A stretch of 64,000 nucleotides of DNA, from positions 124,001-188,000 of the forward strand of contig NZ_JAGO01000013.1 of the NCBI RefSeq assembly GCF_000526695.1, given 5' to 3'. Source of the stretch: Carnimonas nigrificans ATCC BAA-78. Lineage in GTDB: Bacteria; Pseudomonadota; Gammaproteobacteria; Pseudomonadales; Halomonadaceae. A program made the translations under genes and the position numbers. Below, one piece after another: positions 49,068-57,627 of the stretch; within the stretch, counting starts at the first letter, position 1, and each line of letters opens with the position of its first letter. A model generated the notes under the pieces. It saw only the letters and a list, made by a program, of their open reading frames with translations. It was not told the origin of the DNA and did not search any database.

Positions 49068-50342
49068 TCATATCTTCAGCCTCTCTTCCTTCAACATCTC
49101 AGTCTTGAGGAAAAGAGTGGCTACCAATGCAATCAAAGCAGCGAAACACAATACTATGGCAGGTGCAGCTGTCGAGCCTGTTTCATGGATAAGCCAAGTA
49201 GAGATCAGAGGTGTATTACCACCAAATATGGAGGTTGCCAGACTATAGGCAAGTGAAAATGCCGTGGTACGAAGTATTGCAGGCATAAGCTCTGCCAGCG
49301 TAACAATCATAGCGCCGTTGTAGATGCCATAAAGAAACGATAGCCAAAGCTCAACGAGCAACAACTTGGAAAAATCAGGAGCTTGTACTAACCAACTCAT
49401 GGCTGGCCATGCAGTGACAAGCATTATGACACTGCTGAAAATCAGCAATGGGCGACGACCAAAACGGTCAGAAAGTGCGCCGCCTATCGGCAACCAGACC
49501 AGATTGGAAATAGCAACCATGACCGTCACCACCAATCCAGCAGTCAACGATAGATGTAATTCTTGTTTTCCATAGGTCGCCGTGTATGAAGTAATCATAT
49601 AAAACGATACAGTGGTCATAATGACCAGCATTACCCCTAGACACACCCGTTTATAATGCTGACAGAGGCCCTTCAGAGTATCGATAAATCCGAGTCGATG
49701 ATGATGTGCTTCCTGTTCTGATTCCACGTTATCCATGGAAGCACGTAACCAAAAAAAGACTGGCAACAATAATAAAGCAAAAAAGAAAGGAATACGCCAT
49801 CCCCAATTTAGCATCTGCTCATCAGAAAGATGGGTATTCAGTGCGGCGCCAATTAATGCCGCTACCAACACCGCTACCTGTTGGCTACCCGACTGCCAAC
49901 TAACATATAGACCTTTTTTATTGGCGGGTGCAATACGATGTAAATACGTTGACACACTACCTAGTTCGACTCCGGCAGAAAATCCCTGAATCAACCTTCC
50001 CGTCAATACAATCAATGGCGCCGCTATGCCAATACTGTGGTAGCTAGGCACTAACGCAATCATTGCCGTTCCTAACCCCATCAGTCCAAGGGCCAGGATC
50101 AATCCTGCACGCTGACCATGTCTATCGGTATACGATCCCAGTACCACCGCTCCAATCGGACGCATCAGGAAACCAACACCGAACACTGCCAGTGTCATGA
50201 TCAACGATAAATATTCAGAGTGATTGACAAAAAAAACCTTTGAGATAATTGATGAAAATATTCCATAGACCATGAAATCATACATCTCGAAGAAGTTCCC
50301 GCAGCATGCCTTGAATGCATTGCTTATAGCTGATCTATTCAT
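49068..50342 (-). CDS. MFS transporter of the citrate/tricarballylate (CitA/TcuC) type
   Basis: 424 residues and about 12 membrane segments. The MHS-family proton-symporter signatures are present: GVGFLMRPIGAVVLGSYTDR after helix 2 and LSDRFGRRPLL after helix 8. The run of GRLIQGFSAGVELGSVSTYL and WQSGSQQVAV matches CitA/TcuC. So the likely cargo is a tricarboxylate such as citrate, tricarballylate or aconitate. The ATG at 50342 is preferred over an in-frame TTG at 50354; the ribosome binding site is weak. The gene is visibly AT-richer than its neighbours, a sign of transfer. It follows the ModA-like gene by 75 bases. Confidence 0.85.
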   Translation of the reverse strand: MNRSAISNAFKACCGNFFEMYDFMVYGIFSSIISKVFFVNHSEYLSLIMTLAVFGVGFLMRPIGAVVLGSYTDRHGQRAGLILALGLMGLGTAMIALVPSYHSIGIAAPLIVLTGRLIQGFSAGVELGSVSTYLHRIAPANKKGLYVSWQSGSQQVAVLVAALIGAALNTHLSDEQMLNWGWRIPFFFALLLLPVFFWLRASMDNVESEQEAHHHRLGFIDTLKGLCQHYKRVCLGVMLVIMTTVSFYMITSYTATYGKQELHLSLTAGLVVTVMVAISNLVWLPIGGALSDRFGRRPLLIFSSVIMLVTAWPAMSWLVQAPDFSKLLLVELWLSFLYGIYNGAMIVTLAELMPAILRTTAFSLAYSLATSIFGGNTPLISTWLIHETGSTAAPAIVLCFAALIALVATLFLKTEMLKEERLKI

Positions 50343-50417
50343 TTTAATTTTCAACTCGACGCTACGATTTTGTTGATATTATCTGGCATTTTTATTCAAA
50401 TTAAAAATACAACTCAA

Positions 50418-51215
50418 TTATTTAACATCCAAGTTAGTATAAGATGGGACTGCTTTCATTCCCTTGGTCTCTATAACACGAGCAACATCTTTGGATTGAA
50501 GATATTGGATAAATTCACTTGAAGCATCCTTCTGCTGGCTGTCGCTAGACTCGATGCCTGAATACAGCGTCATTTTCTGTACGGACTTGGGAAGTAGTCC
50601 CACGATAGAGATACCCGGGACTGCATTCAATTCAGAAAGCTGTTGAAAACCAATATCAGCTTTTCCTTGAGCAACAATGCTGCCCACAGGCGTTGCCTGA
50701 ATTTGTTCTGCCTTCCCTTTCATTTCTGATTCAATGCCTAGCTTTTTGAATAATGTACCGGAGATATAACGACCGCTGGCACTATCGGAATAAACTACAT
50801 GTCTGGCTTTTAGCAATACTCTTTTTAACTTGTCGGGTGTGGAAATGTCGGGAATTGGCTGTCCTGCCGGTACAGCCATACCAATATAGGATTCAGCAAG
50901 CGGCGTGCGAGATTCCGTATCTACCCAGCCCTGCTTAATTAGCGGATCAATTCCTGCATCCACCATTACCAACACATCGACCTTCTCGTGATGCGCGAAA
51001 CGCTCAGGCACACTTTGTGGTGTTACTCCCATGGAAGGAGCCGCCTTAATATCCAGGTGCACGCCTTTGGCATGTTCATAGGTAGGAGCAATTTCCTGTA
51101 TCACCGGCATGAGACCACCCGAAACCCATACCTCAAGCGTTTGTTCTGCTGCCCATGATGATGGAGCAGAAAAGATACAGGTAAGAACTACCAATGCTGC
51201 CAGCCTTTCTTTCAT
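50418..51215 (-). CDS. ModA-like extracellular solute-binding protein
   Basis: 265 residues. A signal peptide ends near SWAAEQT; the mature part has the type II periplasmic binding fold of the molybdate protein ModA family (VWVSGGLMPVIQEIAPTYE, DVLVMVDAGIDPLIKQGW, YSDSASGRYISGTLF). There are no ABC permease or ATPase genes nearby, and it instead precedes an MFS carrier. It is therefore unlikely to serve molybdate; related orphan proteins accompany tricarboxylate use. AGGAGAG before the ATG is strong. It shares the AT-rich composition of its neighbour. Confidence 0.78.
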   Translation of the reverse strand: MKERLAALVVLTCIFSAPSSWAAEQTLEVWVSGGLMPVIQEIAPTYEHAKGVHLDIKAAPSMGVTPQSVPERFAHHEKVDVLVMVDAGIDPLIKQGWVDTESRTPLAESYIGMAVPAGQPIPDISTPDKLKRVLLKARHVVYSDSASGRYISGTLFKKLGIESEMKGKAEQIQATPVGSIVAQGKADIGFQQLSELNAVPGISIVGLLPKSVQKMTLYSGIESSDSQQKDASSEFIQYLQSKDVARVIETKGMKAVPSYTNLDVK

Positions 51216-51509
51216 GCGGCTCTCCTGAATTTACCTTAATAAAATATGAACGATATTATTCTCCGATAGTGAAGTATCTCAATGAGCCATTAGTGGATAT
51301 GGAGCACGGTAACCGAGGGAGGAATTTCGCTCTCACGGCGCCTGAATGTAAAAAGGAAGTCAGCAGCCTTGCTGTGTGTCCACCCGTCTCCACTTGTTCA
51401 ACCAGACAGAGCTGCAAACTCACGCAGTATCGGAGTTCCTATTCGATTCATGAGCCCGCTACCGTGAACCCGCGCATGTTGGGCGCGCCCAGGCCCATAG
51501 CCCCCAACA

Positions 51510-52799
51510 TCAGCCTACCTCTCCCTCTGCGCGTTTCTGGCGGTAGCCCAGCCAGCCACTCAGGCAGAGCCAGCCGATAACAATGGGCAGGGCGGTGGCC
51601 GAGATGCCGGCAATGCCCATTCCTGCAATGGATAGCAGTGCGTAGGACCAGCTCCCCAGTTGATCGCCGCTGCGATAGACCACGGTATCAATGAAGTTCT
51701 TCGCCTTGTAACGCTCTTCCCGCGGTATCACCGTAAACAGCACTTCGCGGGCGGGTCGGGCGAAGGCGAAGTTACTGACGCGGCGCAGCACCTGAACCAC
51801 CATCAGTACACCGGCGGTAGGCCATAGTAGCAGCGCAGAAAATCCGATCATCGACACCAGTGGCAACAGCGCAATGACAACGCCTACTCCCAGCCACTTG
51901 GTCAAGCGGCCGGTAATCCATATCTGTAAAATCAGCGTGAGCATATTGGCCCACAGATCAATATTCGCGAAAAAGCGAACCCTGAGCTCTTCCGATGAAA
52001 AGCCGCTGCTGGCGACCTGGGCCTGCTGGAAGTAAAGGAAGGTCGAGGTAATCGAATAGAGCAGGATGTAGCCACCAATCCCTAACAGGTAGGGGGATTT
52101 GAATGTGGCTTTGAGCCCCTCCAGCACGCAGCCCGATGCCACCTGTTCATCGTGGCGGGTACGTTCCACGCCATTGAAGTCGCTGCTGTGATGCAATAAC
52201 CGCTTGCTTGCCAGCACCGCCAGCTCCAGCAATACGATCGCCAGCATCAGCATACCGGGCTGCCCGATTGCTCCCACCAGCGCATAGGTCATAAGTGAGC
52301 CAACCACACCGCCCAAGGTGGCACCCGCTGCGATAAAACCAAACAGACGCTTGCCCTGTTCACTGGTGAATACATCATCCACCAGCGACCAGAAGACCGA
52401 TACAACAAACAGATTGAAGACGGAGACCCACACGAAAAAGACGCGGCCAATCCACAGGAACTGCTCGGGAGATGCAAACCATAGCGCCAGAATAAACAGC
52501 ACTAGATTCAGCTCGAAGAAGCGGTAGGCGATGGCGACGAAGCGCTCCCGGGGCCAGCGGTTAATCAGCCATGCAAATATCGGGTTGAGGACCAGCATGG
52601 TGATCAGAGTGCAGGCGAACAGCCACGGCAGGTTGTGTACGCCACCGCTGCTGCCCATGGCGTCACGAATGGGCCTCAGCACATAGTAGGCCAGCAGCAG
52701 TGACCACGAATACAACCAGGCCCAGCACAGTGCCTTGATTTCAGTACTACGTACATCCACTGCCTTGCTTACCAACCATCCAAGCATCAATCTCACCAT
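51510..52799 (-). CDS. ATP/ADP-translocase-like (NTT family) membrane transporter
   Basis: 429 residues with about 12 membrane segments. The opening SLLLAYYVLRPIRDAMG, the GRVFFVWVSVFNLFVVSVFW segment and a late RPAREVLFTVIPREERYKAKNFID loop fit the nucleotide-exchanger-like proteins of free-living bacteria (COG3202), related to the energy-parasite translocases of Rickettsia and Chlamydia. In free-living hosts its cargo is unknown. The start is uncertain: GAGGA abuts the ATG at 52799, while GTG at 52796 and ATG at 52787 are also in frame. It is monocistronic. Confidence 0.78.
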   Translation of the reverse strand: MVRLMLGWLVSKAVDVRSTEIKALCWAWLYSWSLLLAYYVLRPIRDAMGSSGGVHNLPWLFACTLITMLVLNPIFAWLINRWPRERFVAIAYRFFELNLVLFILALWFASPEQFLWIGRVFFVWVSVFNLFVVSVFWSLVDDVFTSEQGKRLFGFIAAGATLGGVVGSLMTYALVGAIGQPGMLMLAIVLLELAVLASKRLLHHSSDFNGVERTRHDEQVASGCVLEGLKATFKSPYLLGIGGYILLYSITSTFLYFQQAQVASSGFSSEELRVRFFANIDLWANMLTLILQIWITGRLTKWLGVGVVIALLPLVSMIGFSALLLWPTAGVLMVVQVLRRVSNFAFARPAREVLFTVIPREERYKAKNFIDTVVYRSGDQLGSWSYALLSIAGMGIAGISATALPIVIGWLCLSGWLGYRQKRAEGEVG

Positions 52800-52936
52800 T
52801 CCTCGATCGAGTACGATGAAAACGTTACCAATACAGAATGCTGCGATCCCACATAATTTGAGCGACGGGGCTTTACAACATTGCGCATGGGAGTAAATAT
52901 CTTAAGACAACCCTAAGTCAAGGAGGCTGTTTACCC

Positions 52937-53665
52937 ATGACGTTACGCCATCACACGCATTCCGTTTTTCGCCGTTTAGTGACCGGAGTGACTACTGCCG
53001 TAGTGGGGGTCGGGGTAGTCGGTGTGCTATTGAGCCAACCAGCGCAGGCAGATTCGGAGCGTATCGGCATCATTGGTGCCGGTTCAGTAGGGCAGACCCT
53101 GGCCCAGCTCTGGATCAAGTCCGGTCATCCGGTCATGATCTCATCGCGCCATCCGGATGAAATCTCAGATACCGCGCAAGCGTTGGGTGCCAAGGTTGGT
53201 ACACCGGAAGAAGCCGCGCGCTATGGGGATGTGGTGGTTACCGCAGTGCCTTTTAGTGCTCTGCCCGATATCGGGAAATCGGAAGGCAAACTGCTGGCCG
53301 ACAAGGTAGTGCTTGACCCCTCCAACCCATACCCAAGCCGCGATGGCGAGATGGCCTCTCAGGCAGCGTCATCCAGCTCAGGAGAAGTGTCAGCCAAAGC
53401 GCTGGGAACGCAACACCTGGTACGCGCCTTCAACACGCTTGCCATGGGCACGCTTTCAGGACAGGCCGGCAGCTCTGATCCCGTTGGTATCCCGCTGGCT
53501 TCTGACGATCAGCACGCCATCGAAGTGGTCTCACAATTGATCAAGGATGCTGGTTTCGTGCCAGTAGTCGCAGGCGGGCTCAGCACTTCGAAGCGCTTTG
53601 ATCCCAGCTCTAGCGTTTTCCTGAACCCCATGTCACCTGACCAGTTGAAGTCTGCGCTTAATTAA
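52937..53665 (+). CDS. Exported NADPH-F420-reductase-like NADP-binding protein
   Basis: 242 residues. A long N-terminal signal (about 1-38) has FRRLVTG before the hydrophobic core and an AQA cleavage site; the paired Arg hint at Tat export. The mature protein starts at once with a Rossmann motif (IGIIGAGSVGQTLA) and fits the F420-dependent NADP oxidoreductase/NpdG-like family (SSRHPDE, VVVTAVPF, LDPSNPYP). Export of an NADP-binding enzyme is odd. Folded export with bound cofactor by Tat would make sense. AAGGAGG 10 bases before the ATG supports this start. A terminator follows. Confidence 0.78.
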   Translation: MTLRHHTHSVFRRLVTGVTTAVVGVGVVGVLLSQPAQADSERIGIIGAGSVGQTLAQLWIKSGHPVMISSRHPDEISDTAQALGAKVGTPEEAARYGDVVVTAVPFSALPDIGKSEGKLLADKVVLDPSNPYPSRDGEMASQAASSSSGEVSAKALGTQHLVRAFNTLAMGTLSGQAGSSDPVGIPLASDDQHAIEVVSQLIKDAGFVPVVAGGLSTSKRFDPSSSVFLNPMSPDQLKSALN

Positions 53666-53725
53666 TCACGTAGCAGCTCGCTACATATAGCGCTTTGAAA
53701 AGCCACTCAGCCGATTCATTGCGCC

Positions 53726-53760
53726 CGCCTGAATGCTCACATGGGCATTCAGGCGTTTTT
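53726..53760 (+). terminator. Terminator of the exported NADP-binding protein gene
   Basis: CGCCTGAATGC pairs with GCATTCAGGCG around an 8-base loop and runs into TTTTT. Confidence 0.9.
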
Positions 53761-53836
53761 GTTGTACACATTAATTAAATGAAGGAAGCAAAGGCGGACA
53801 GAGTGACAGACTCGGCCTGCCCACCTGCTGATAGTG

Positions 53837-54331
53837 CTAGCGTTGAGACCAGAAATCGTGCTGCATGCGGGATGTCTCCTCAATAACACCTTCGATAGGC
53901 CCCATCACTTTGACCGGTTTCTGCCCATGGCTAAATACATAATGGGCGCTGATATCCAGAGTAGGGTTTTCATGATGAGCTCCGGTCGCCTTGAGAAGAT
54001 CCCTCTCTTCCATGCCATAAACCACTCTGCCTATATTGGCCCAATAGATGGTGCCTGAGCACATACAGCAGGGTTCTACTGCCGTATAAAGCGTACATTG
54101 CCAGAGATAATCGGGATCGAAACGTTCCGCTGCGCGCCTTGCCAATGTGGATTCGGCATGATTTACCGTGTCGATGTTGGCTTGTTCCATCAATACGGTT
54201 TCATTATCAGGGCCTATCAATAATGCCCCGAAAGGGTGATGCCCCTGTTCAATGGCTTCCAGCGCAATCGCGTTCGAACGGCGTAAATGCTTCAGAATCT
54301 GCGCTGAAGAAGGTTCCTGTGGCGTATTCAT
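53837..54331 (-). CDS. Nucleoside/guanine-type deaminase (cytidine deaminase fold)
   Basis: 164 residues of the CMP/dCMP-type deaminase superfamily. Zinc ligands are in NHAES (His, with catalytic Glu) and EPCCMCSG (two Cys). FGALLIGP and VYGMEERD are close to guanine deaminase and related nucleoside deaminases; tRNA TadA is less likely because its anticodon-loop features are missing. It follows the ABC permease by 59 bases on the same strand, so it is the last gene of the binding protein-ATPase-permease operon. That places a purine-type deamination next to import. Confidence 0.82.
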   Translation of the reverse strand: MNTPQEPSSAQILKHLRRSNAIALEAIEQGHHPFGALLIGPDNETVLMEQANIDTVNHAESTLARRAAERFDPDYLWQCTLYTAVEPCCMCSGTIYWANIGRVVYGMEERDLLKATGAHHENPTLDISAHYVFSHGQKPVKVMGPIEGVIEETSRMQHDFWSQR

Positions 54332-54390
54332 CCTGATTCCAGTTATGTAGTAGTGCTGTAAATAGTGGGCTGCCTATTTTGTATCAGCGG

Positions 54391-55158
54391 CTAGTTACGC
54401 TGCTCACTCCATGGAAACAGGCGCCGTTGCAAGACCGTCAATGCTCCATAGAGAAGCAGGCTGGACATGATCAATAGCATCAAGGCGGCAAACGCAGTGG
54501 CAATCTTGAATGATGACGTAGAGAACAGAATGAGATAGCCCAGGCCATGTTCAGCCGCAACGAACTCGGCAACAACAGCACCGACGATAGACAGGGTGAT
54601 GGCTACACGCAGGGCACTGAATATATAGGGCAGGGTATAAGGCATGCGGATTTGCCAGTATTCGCGACTCTGTGGTGCCCGTAGTGAACGTGAAAGCTCC
54701 GTGTACTCTTCAGGTACCGAGGCCAACCCCGTGGCGGTAGAAACCACAATAGGAAAGAATGAAATCAGCGTAGTAATGACCACTCGAGGGAAGGTGCCCG
54801 CACCAAGCGTTACCACGATAATCGGAGCAATGGCGACGATAGGCGTCGATTGAATCACGATCAGCCACGGCATGATGATGCGGGAGGCCAGTTTTGAGCG
54901 GGTGATCGCTATCGCCAGTGGCACGGCAATAATGGTTGCCATGATGAACCCCAGCAGAGCAACCTCGATTGTCGCCCAGCTATGCTGCAACCAGCGTTGC
55001 AACGGCAATGTGGTGAAGGCTTTGGCAATAGCACTGGGCGCAGGCAGTATATAGGGCGGCACCTTGAGCAAATCACACGCACCTTCCCACACGATCACCA
55101 TCAAAATGAATACGAGGAAGGACGCATAACGGTAGCCAAAACGGCGTAACATCGACAT
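54391..55158 (-). CDS. ABC transporter permease, NitT/TauT family
   Basis: 255 residues with about six membrane segments and the ABC-permease EAA-like loop (SLRAPQSREYWQIRMPYTLPYIFSALR). It resembles SsuC, ThiX and similar permeases. Start codon: GAGGAG is 8 bases upstream of the ATG at 55158, within the last codons of the ATPase gene, whose stop is immediately adjacent. Works with the ATPase and one or both nearby binding proteins. Confidence 0.93.
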   Translation of the reverse strand: MSMLRRFGYRYASFLVFILMVIVWEGACDLLKVPPYILPAPSAIAKAFTTLPLQRWLQHSWATIEVALLGFIMATIIAVPLAIAITRSKLASRIIMPWLIVIQSTPIVAIAPIIVVTLGAGTFPRVVITTLISFFPIVVSTATGLASVPEEYTELSRSLRAPQSREYWQIRMPYTLPYIFSALRVAITLSIVGAVVAEFVAAEHGLGYLILFSTSSFKIATAFAALMLLIMSSLLLYGALTVLQRRLFPWSEQRN

Positions 55159-55977
55159 TTACGCATCTCCTCTTGCTATCGTGCTTTCTTCAGGCTTCCG
55201 GCTAAATACCTGACGACGAATATCATTGGCCATGGTGTTGAAACGCGGGTCTGATAGCGTCTCCATCGTGCGCGGGCGCTCCAAAGGTACATCAATGATG
55301 TCGGCAACCTGGCCCGGGCGAGCGCTCATGACGACGATCCGATCAGAAAGCAGTAACGCTTCCTGAATGGAGTGGGTCACAAACACGACTGTTTTGGGAC
55401 GCTCGCTCCAGATTCTGAGTAGTTCAAAACTCATTTCATCGCGGGTGAGTGCATCCAGTGCAGAAAACGGCTCGTCCATGAGCAGAATTTCAGGATCGTG
55501 TAATAACGAGCGAGCAATGCCCACGCGCTGCTGCATGCCACCGGAAAGCTCTTTGGGATGACGGTCGGCAAAATCCTTTAAGCCGATCATTTCCAGCAGT
55601 TCAAACGCGCGTGATCTCTCCTCTGCCGTCACCCGACCGTATTTGTGCTTCATGGGGAAGGTGATGTTGTCTATCACGGTTAGCCACGGCAGCAGGGTCG
55701 CCTTCTGGAAAACAATCCCGATCTCGTCACGAGGCTCGGATACCTGTAGGCCAAAGATAGAGACCTGCCCGGCAGTAGGTATCAATAAGCCTGATACCAG
55801 CCTGAGAATAGTGGATTTGCCACACCCGGAAGGGCCAATCAACGAGACAAACTCATGGCGTTTGATATTCAGGTTGACGCCCTGTAAAGCCGTTACCGGC
55901 TTCCCATCATGGGTATGAAATGTCTGGTCTACCTGGTTCAGGCTGATGACAGCGTTGTCATGTATTCCTCGACTCAT
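55159..55977 (-). CDS. ABC transporter ATP-binding protein, NitT/TauT family
   Basis: 272 residues from MSRGIHDNAVISL. Walker A is GPSGCGKST, the signature ELSGGMQQRVGIARSL, Walker B ILLMDEPFSALD and the switch His in VFVTHSIQEAL, all intact. The ATG at 55977 is preceded by GGAGAGTGA, and the stop of the binding-protein gene is one base before it; a further upstream start is rejected. A C-terminal extension after the switch is short. Confidence 0.95.
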   Translation of the reverse strand: MSRGIHDNAVISLNQVDQTFHTHDGKPVTALQGVNLNIKRHEFVSLIGPSGCGKSTILRLVSGLLIPTAGQVSIFGLQVSEPRDEIGIVFQKATLLPWLTVIDNITFPMKHKYGRVTAEERSRAFELLEMIGLKDFADRHPKELSGGMQQRVGIARSLLHDPEILLMDEPFSALDALTRDEMSFELLRIWSERPKTVVFVTHSIQEALLLSDRIVVMSARPGQVADIIDVPLERPRTMETLSDPRFNTMANDIRRQVFSRKPEESTIARGDA

Positions 55978-55978
55978 T

Positions 55979-57001
55979 TCACTCTCCAATGAATCGGGTA
56001 TCGACAATGGACTGAGGATCAACCGCATCCGCCTTGAGATCCATCGACCTGGCGACCCACTGCCAGGTGGTCGATAGCAAAGAAGGGGTAAATGCCCCCA
56101 TGCCATCGCGCGTTGATATCTCGTTATTAATCAACGGAATAGAATTGCTCATCTGCTTGGTCATGACAGCTACGTCAGCTTCAGGAACAGCCTTCAGGAC
56201 ATCTTCAGCCGCCTTGTCCGGATGCTCGGTCGAGAATGCAATCGCTTGCTGGGTCGCTTTCACAAAGCGTTTCAATACATCAGGGCGCTGGGAGATCATC
56301 TTCTGGGACGCCATCAAGGCCAGACCGTAGCCTTCAAGCCCATAGTCAGAGAGCGGCAAAGTCACCATCTTCTTGCCCGCCTGAGTGAGCACATCCTCTA
56401 TTTGCGGTGATTGAGTGACCCAGTTGAGCGTCATATCCACTCGACCTTGCGCCAGCATGGGTGCCATACCGCTGGGGTCGGTCTTGATCTCGGTAATGCT
56501 GCCAGGGGAGATATTGTTATGCTGGAGCACGGCAGGCCATATATCGTTGGAGGACGAGAACGTTGGCATGGCAATCTTCTTGCCTATGGCGCTGTTTAGA
56601 TCCGTAATCCCCGATCCTTCATAGGTAAGCACGGCATCAGGCTGTTTGGTATAGATCGACATAACGGCCTTGACGGGAACGCCACCTTCGGCGGCTGCCT
56701 GCATCAATGAGCTGATACCTGCTGTGCCTACATCTGCATTGCCCGATGCAATCTGGGTGACAGCATCAGAAGAGCCGCGCCCGGGACGAATGGTAACGTC
56801 CAGCCCCGCCTTGCTATAAAAACCCTCTTTTACGCCTGCATAGATAAATGCCTTGTCCCCTGCCGGTAACCAGTCCAGTTGGACGCTGACGTGATCGGCG
56901 GCCTGCGCGCTGAGACCTGCCCCCATTAACAAAGAGCCTGCCAGCCAGGACAGCGCAATAGTAGTGTGTTTCCTCGATAGAGAGGTCCGTAACAAAGGCA
57001 T
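55979..57001 (-). CDS. ABC transporter substrate-binding protein (NMT1/THI5-like), copy 1
   Basis: 340 residues. A signal peptide ends at AQAADH, then the family start VQLDWLPAGDKAFIYAGVKEGFY and PGRGSSDAVTQIASGNADVG. NMT1/THI5-like proteins bind pyrimidine-like or other N-heterocyclic and small N compounds; the ligand here is unknown. First gene of the operon with ATPase, permease and deaminase. A sigma-54 promoter is predicted 50 bases upstream (57051-57067). A paralogue is divergent at 57628. Confidence 0.9.
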   Translation of the reverse strand: MPLLRTSLSRKHTTIALSWLAGSLLMGAGLSAQAADHVSVQLDWLPAGDKAFIYAGVKEGFYSKAGLDVTIRPGRGSSDAVTQIASGNADVGTAGISSLMQAAAEGGVPVKAVMSIYTKQPDAVLTYEGSGITDLNSAIGKKIAMPTFSSSNDIWPAVLQHNNISPGSITEIKTDPSGMAPMLAQGRVDMTLNWVTQSPQIEDVLTQAGKKMVTLPLSDYGLEGYGLALMASQKMISQRPDVLKRFVKATQQAIAFSTEHPDKAAEDVLKAVPEADVAVMTKQMSNSIPLINNEISTRDGMGAFTPSLLSTTWQWVARSMDLKADAVDPQSIVDTRFIGE

Positions 57002-57050
57002 ATGGGCGTTTCCTGATCACAAGGTAAAAGACGGTTGTCTAATCCTCTAC

Positions 57051-57067
57051 TGCAAATTGCTTGCCAA
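57051..57067 (-). promoter_or_regulatory. Sigma-54 promoter of the ABC importer/deaminase operon
   Basis: Read on the minus strand: TTGGCAAGCAATTTGCA. The invariant GG (-24) and GC (-12) are exactly 10 bases apart, and TTGGCA and TTTGCA match the RpoN consensus closely. The start would be about 57040, giving a leader of around 40 bases to the binding-protein ATG. Confidence 0.72.
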
Positions 57068-57283
57068 TCGGAACCTCCATCACGCTGCTGCTGTCATGAA
57101 ACAAAGAAAATAGAGGAATATCTGCATATCGAAAGCACAATGATTGCAGATAAAACAGAATCATTATGTAGAGGCAAACCCCGCTGGTGCCTTGTAGAGA
57201 AGGTATTTATTAAACTGGGCATAGCGCGTTTTTATGGTGCCCCTTTCGGCCTGATTTAGTTTCAGCCATACCTGTTATTTTTT

Positions 57284-57300
57284 TGCACAAAAATAGTGCG
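57284..57300. promoter_or_regulatory. NtrC-type enhancer site
   Basis: TGCAC-N7-GTGCG matches the NtrC consensus TGCAC-N7-GTGCA in all but the last base. Its centre is about 120 bases upstream of the predicted plus-strand start, the usual distance of NtrC enhancers, and roughly 250 upstream of the minus-strand start. Confidence 0.62.
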
Positions 57301-57384
57301 CATTCCCCATTTTAGCTCGCGTTCAATTTCCCTCGGGTACTCTTCCTCTCTGCGTATATGTAGCACCCAAGGGAATTTATTGAA

Positions 57385-57401
57385 CTGGCACGCTTCGTGC
57401 T
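57385..57401 (+). promoter_or_regulatory. Sigma-54 promoter of the copy 2 binding protein, oxygenase and deaminase genes
   Basis: CTGGCACGCTTCGTGCT has GG and GC 10 bases apart and matches YTGGCACG-N4-TTGCW with one mismatch in the -12 block. The start would be near 57412. Confidence 0.72.
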
Positions 57402-57627
57402 TAATAGATATTGATCAATCCCACTTATGAATTGGTCATTCAGTTTGGTAGAAGCTGTCAGGGTTCCTTTCACCCAGGTCATTGCCAGACACGCACGCGT
57501 TTTATCCATAGTGATGGAACGCAGGGGCGTGTTCAGGTGTAATGACACTTCACGTTGTCCGCACTTTTGTACTCGTCCCTCTATAACAACATGTGCCGCT
57601 AGGCCACTACGGTGTGAGGTGATGAGG

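Larger units (their letters stand above)
57002..57627. other. Long divergent control region between two substrate-binding protein genes
   Basis: 626 bases, AT-richer than its flanks. It contains a minus-strand sigma-54 promoter (57051-57067), an NtrC-like site (57284-57300), a weaker half-site near 57226-57240, and a plus-strand sigma-54 promoter (57385-57401). About 215 bases of leader precede the copy 2 gene. The leader (57412-57627) is open in the coding frame but looks non-coding: the signal peptide begins at 57628. Confidence 0.6.

Noticed and set aside
51216-51580. 128-codon plus-strand frame overlapping the gap before the nucleotide-carrier gene.
   Set aside because: It runs into the end of the carrier gene on the other strand, has no family motif and no ribosome binding site.
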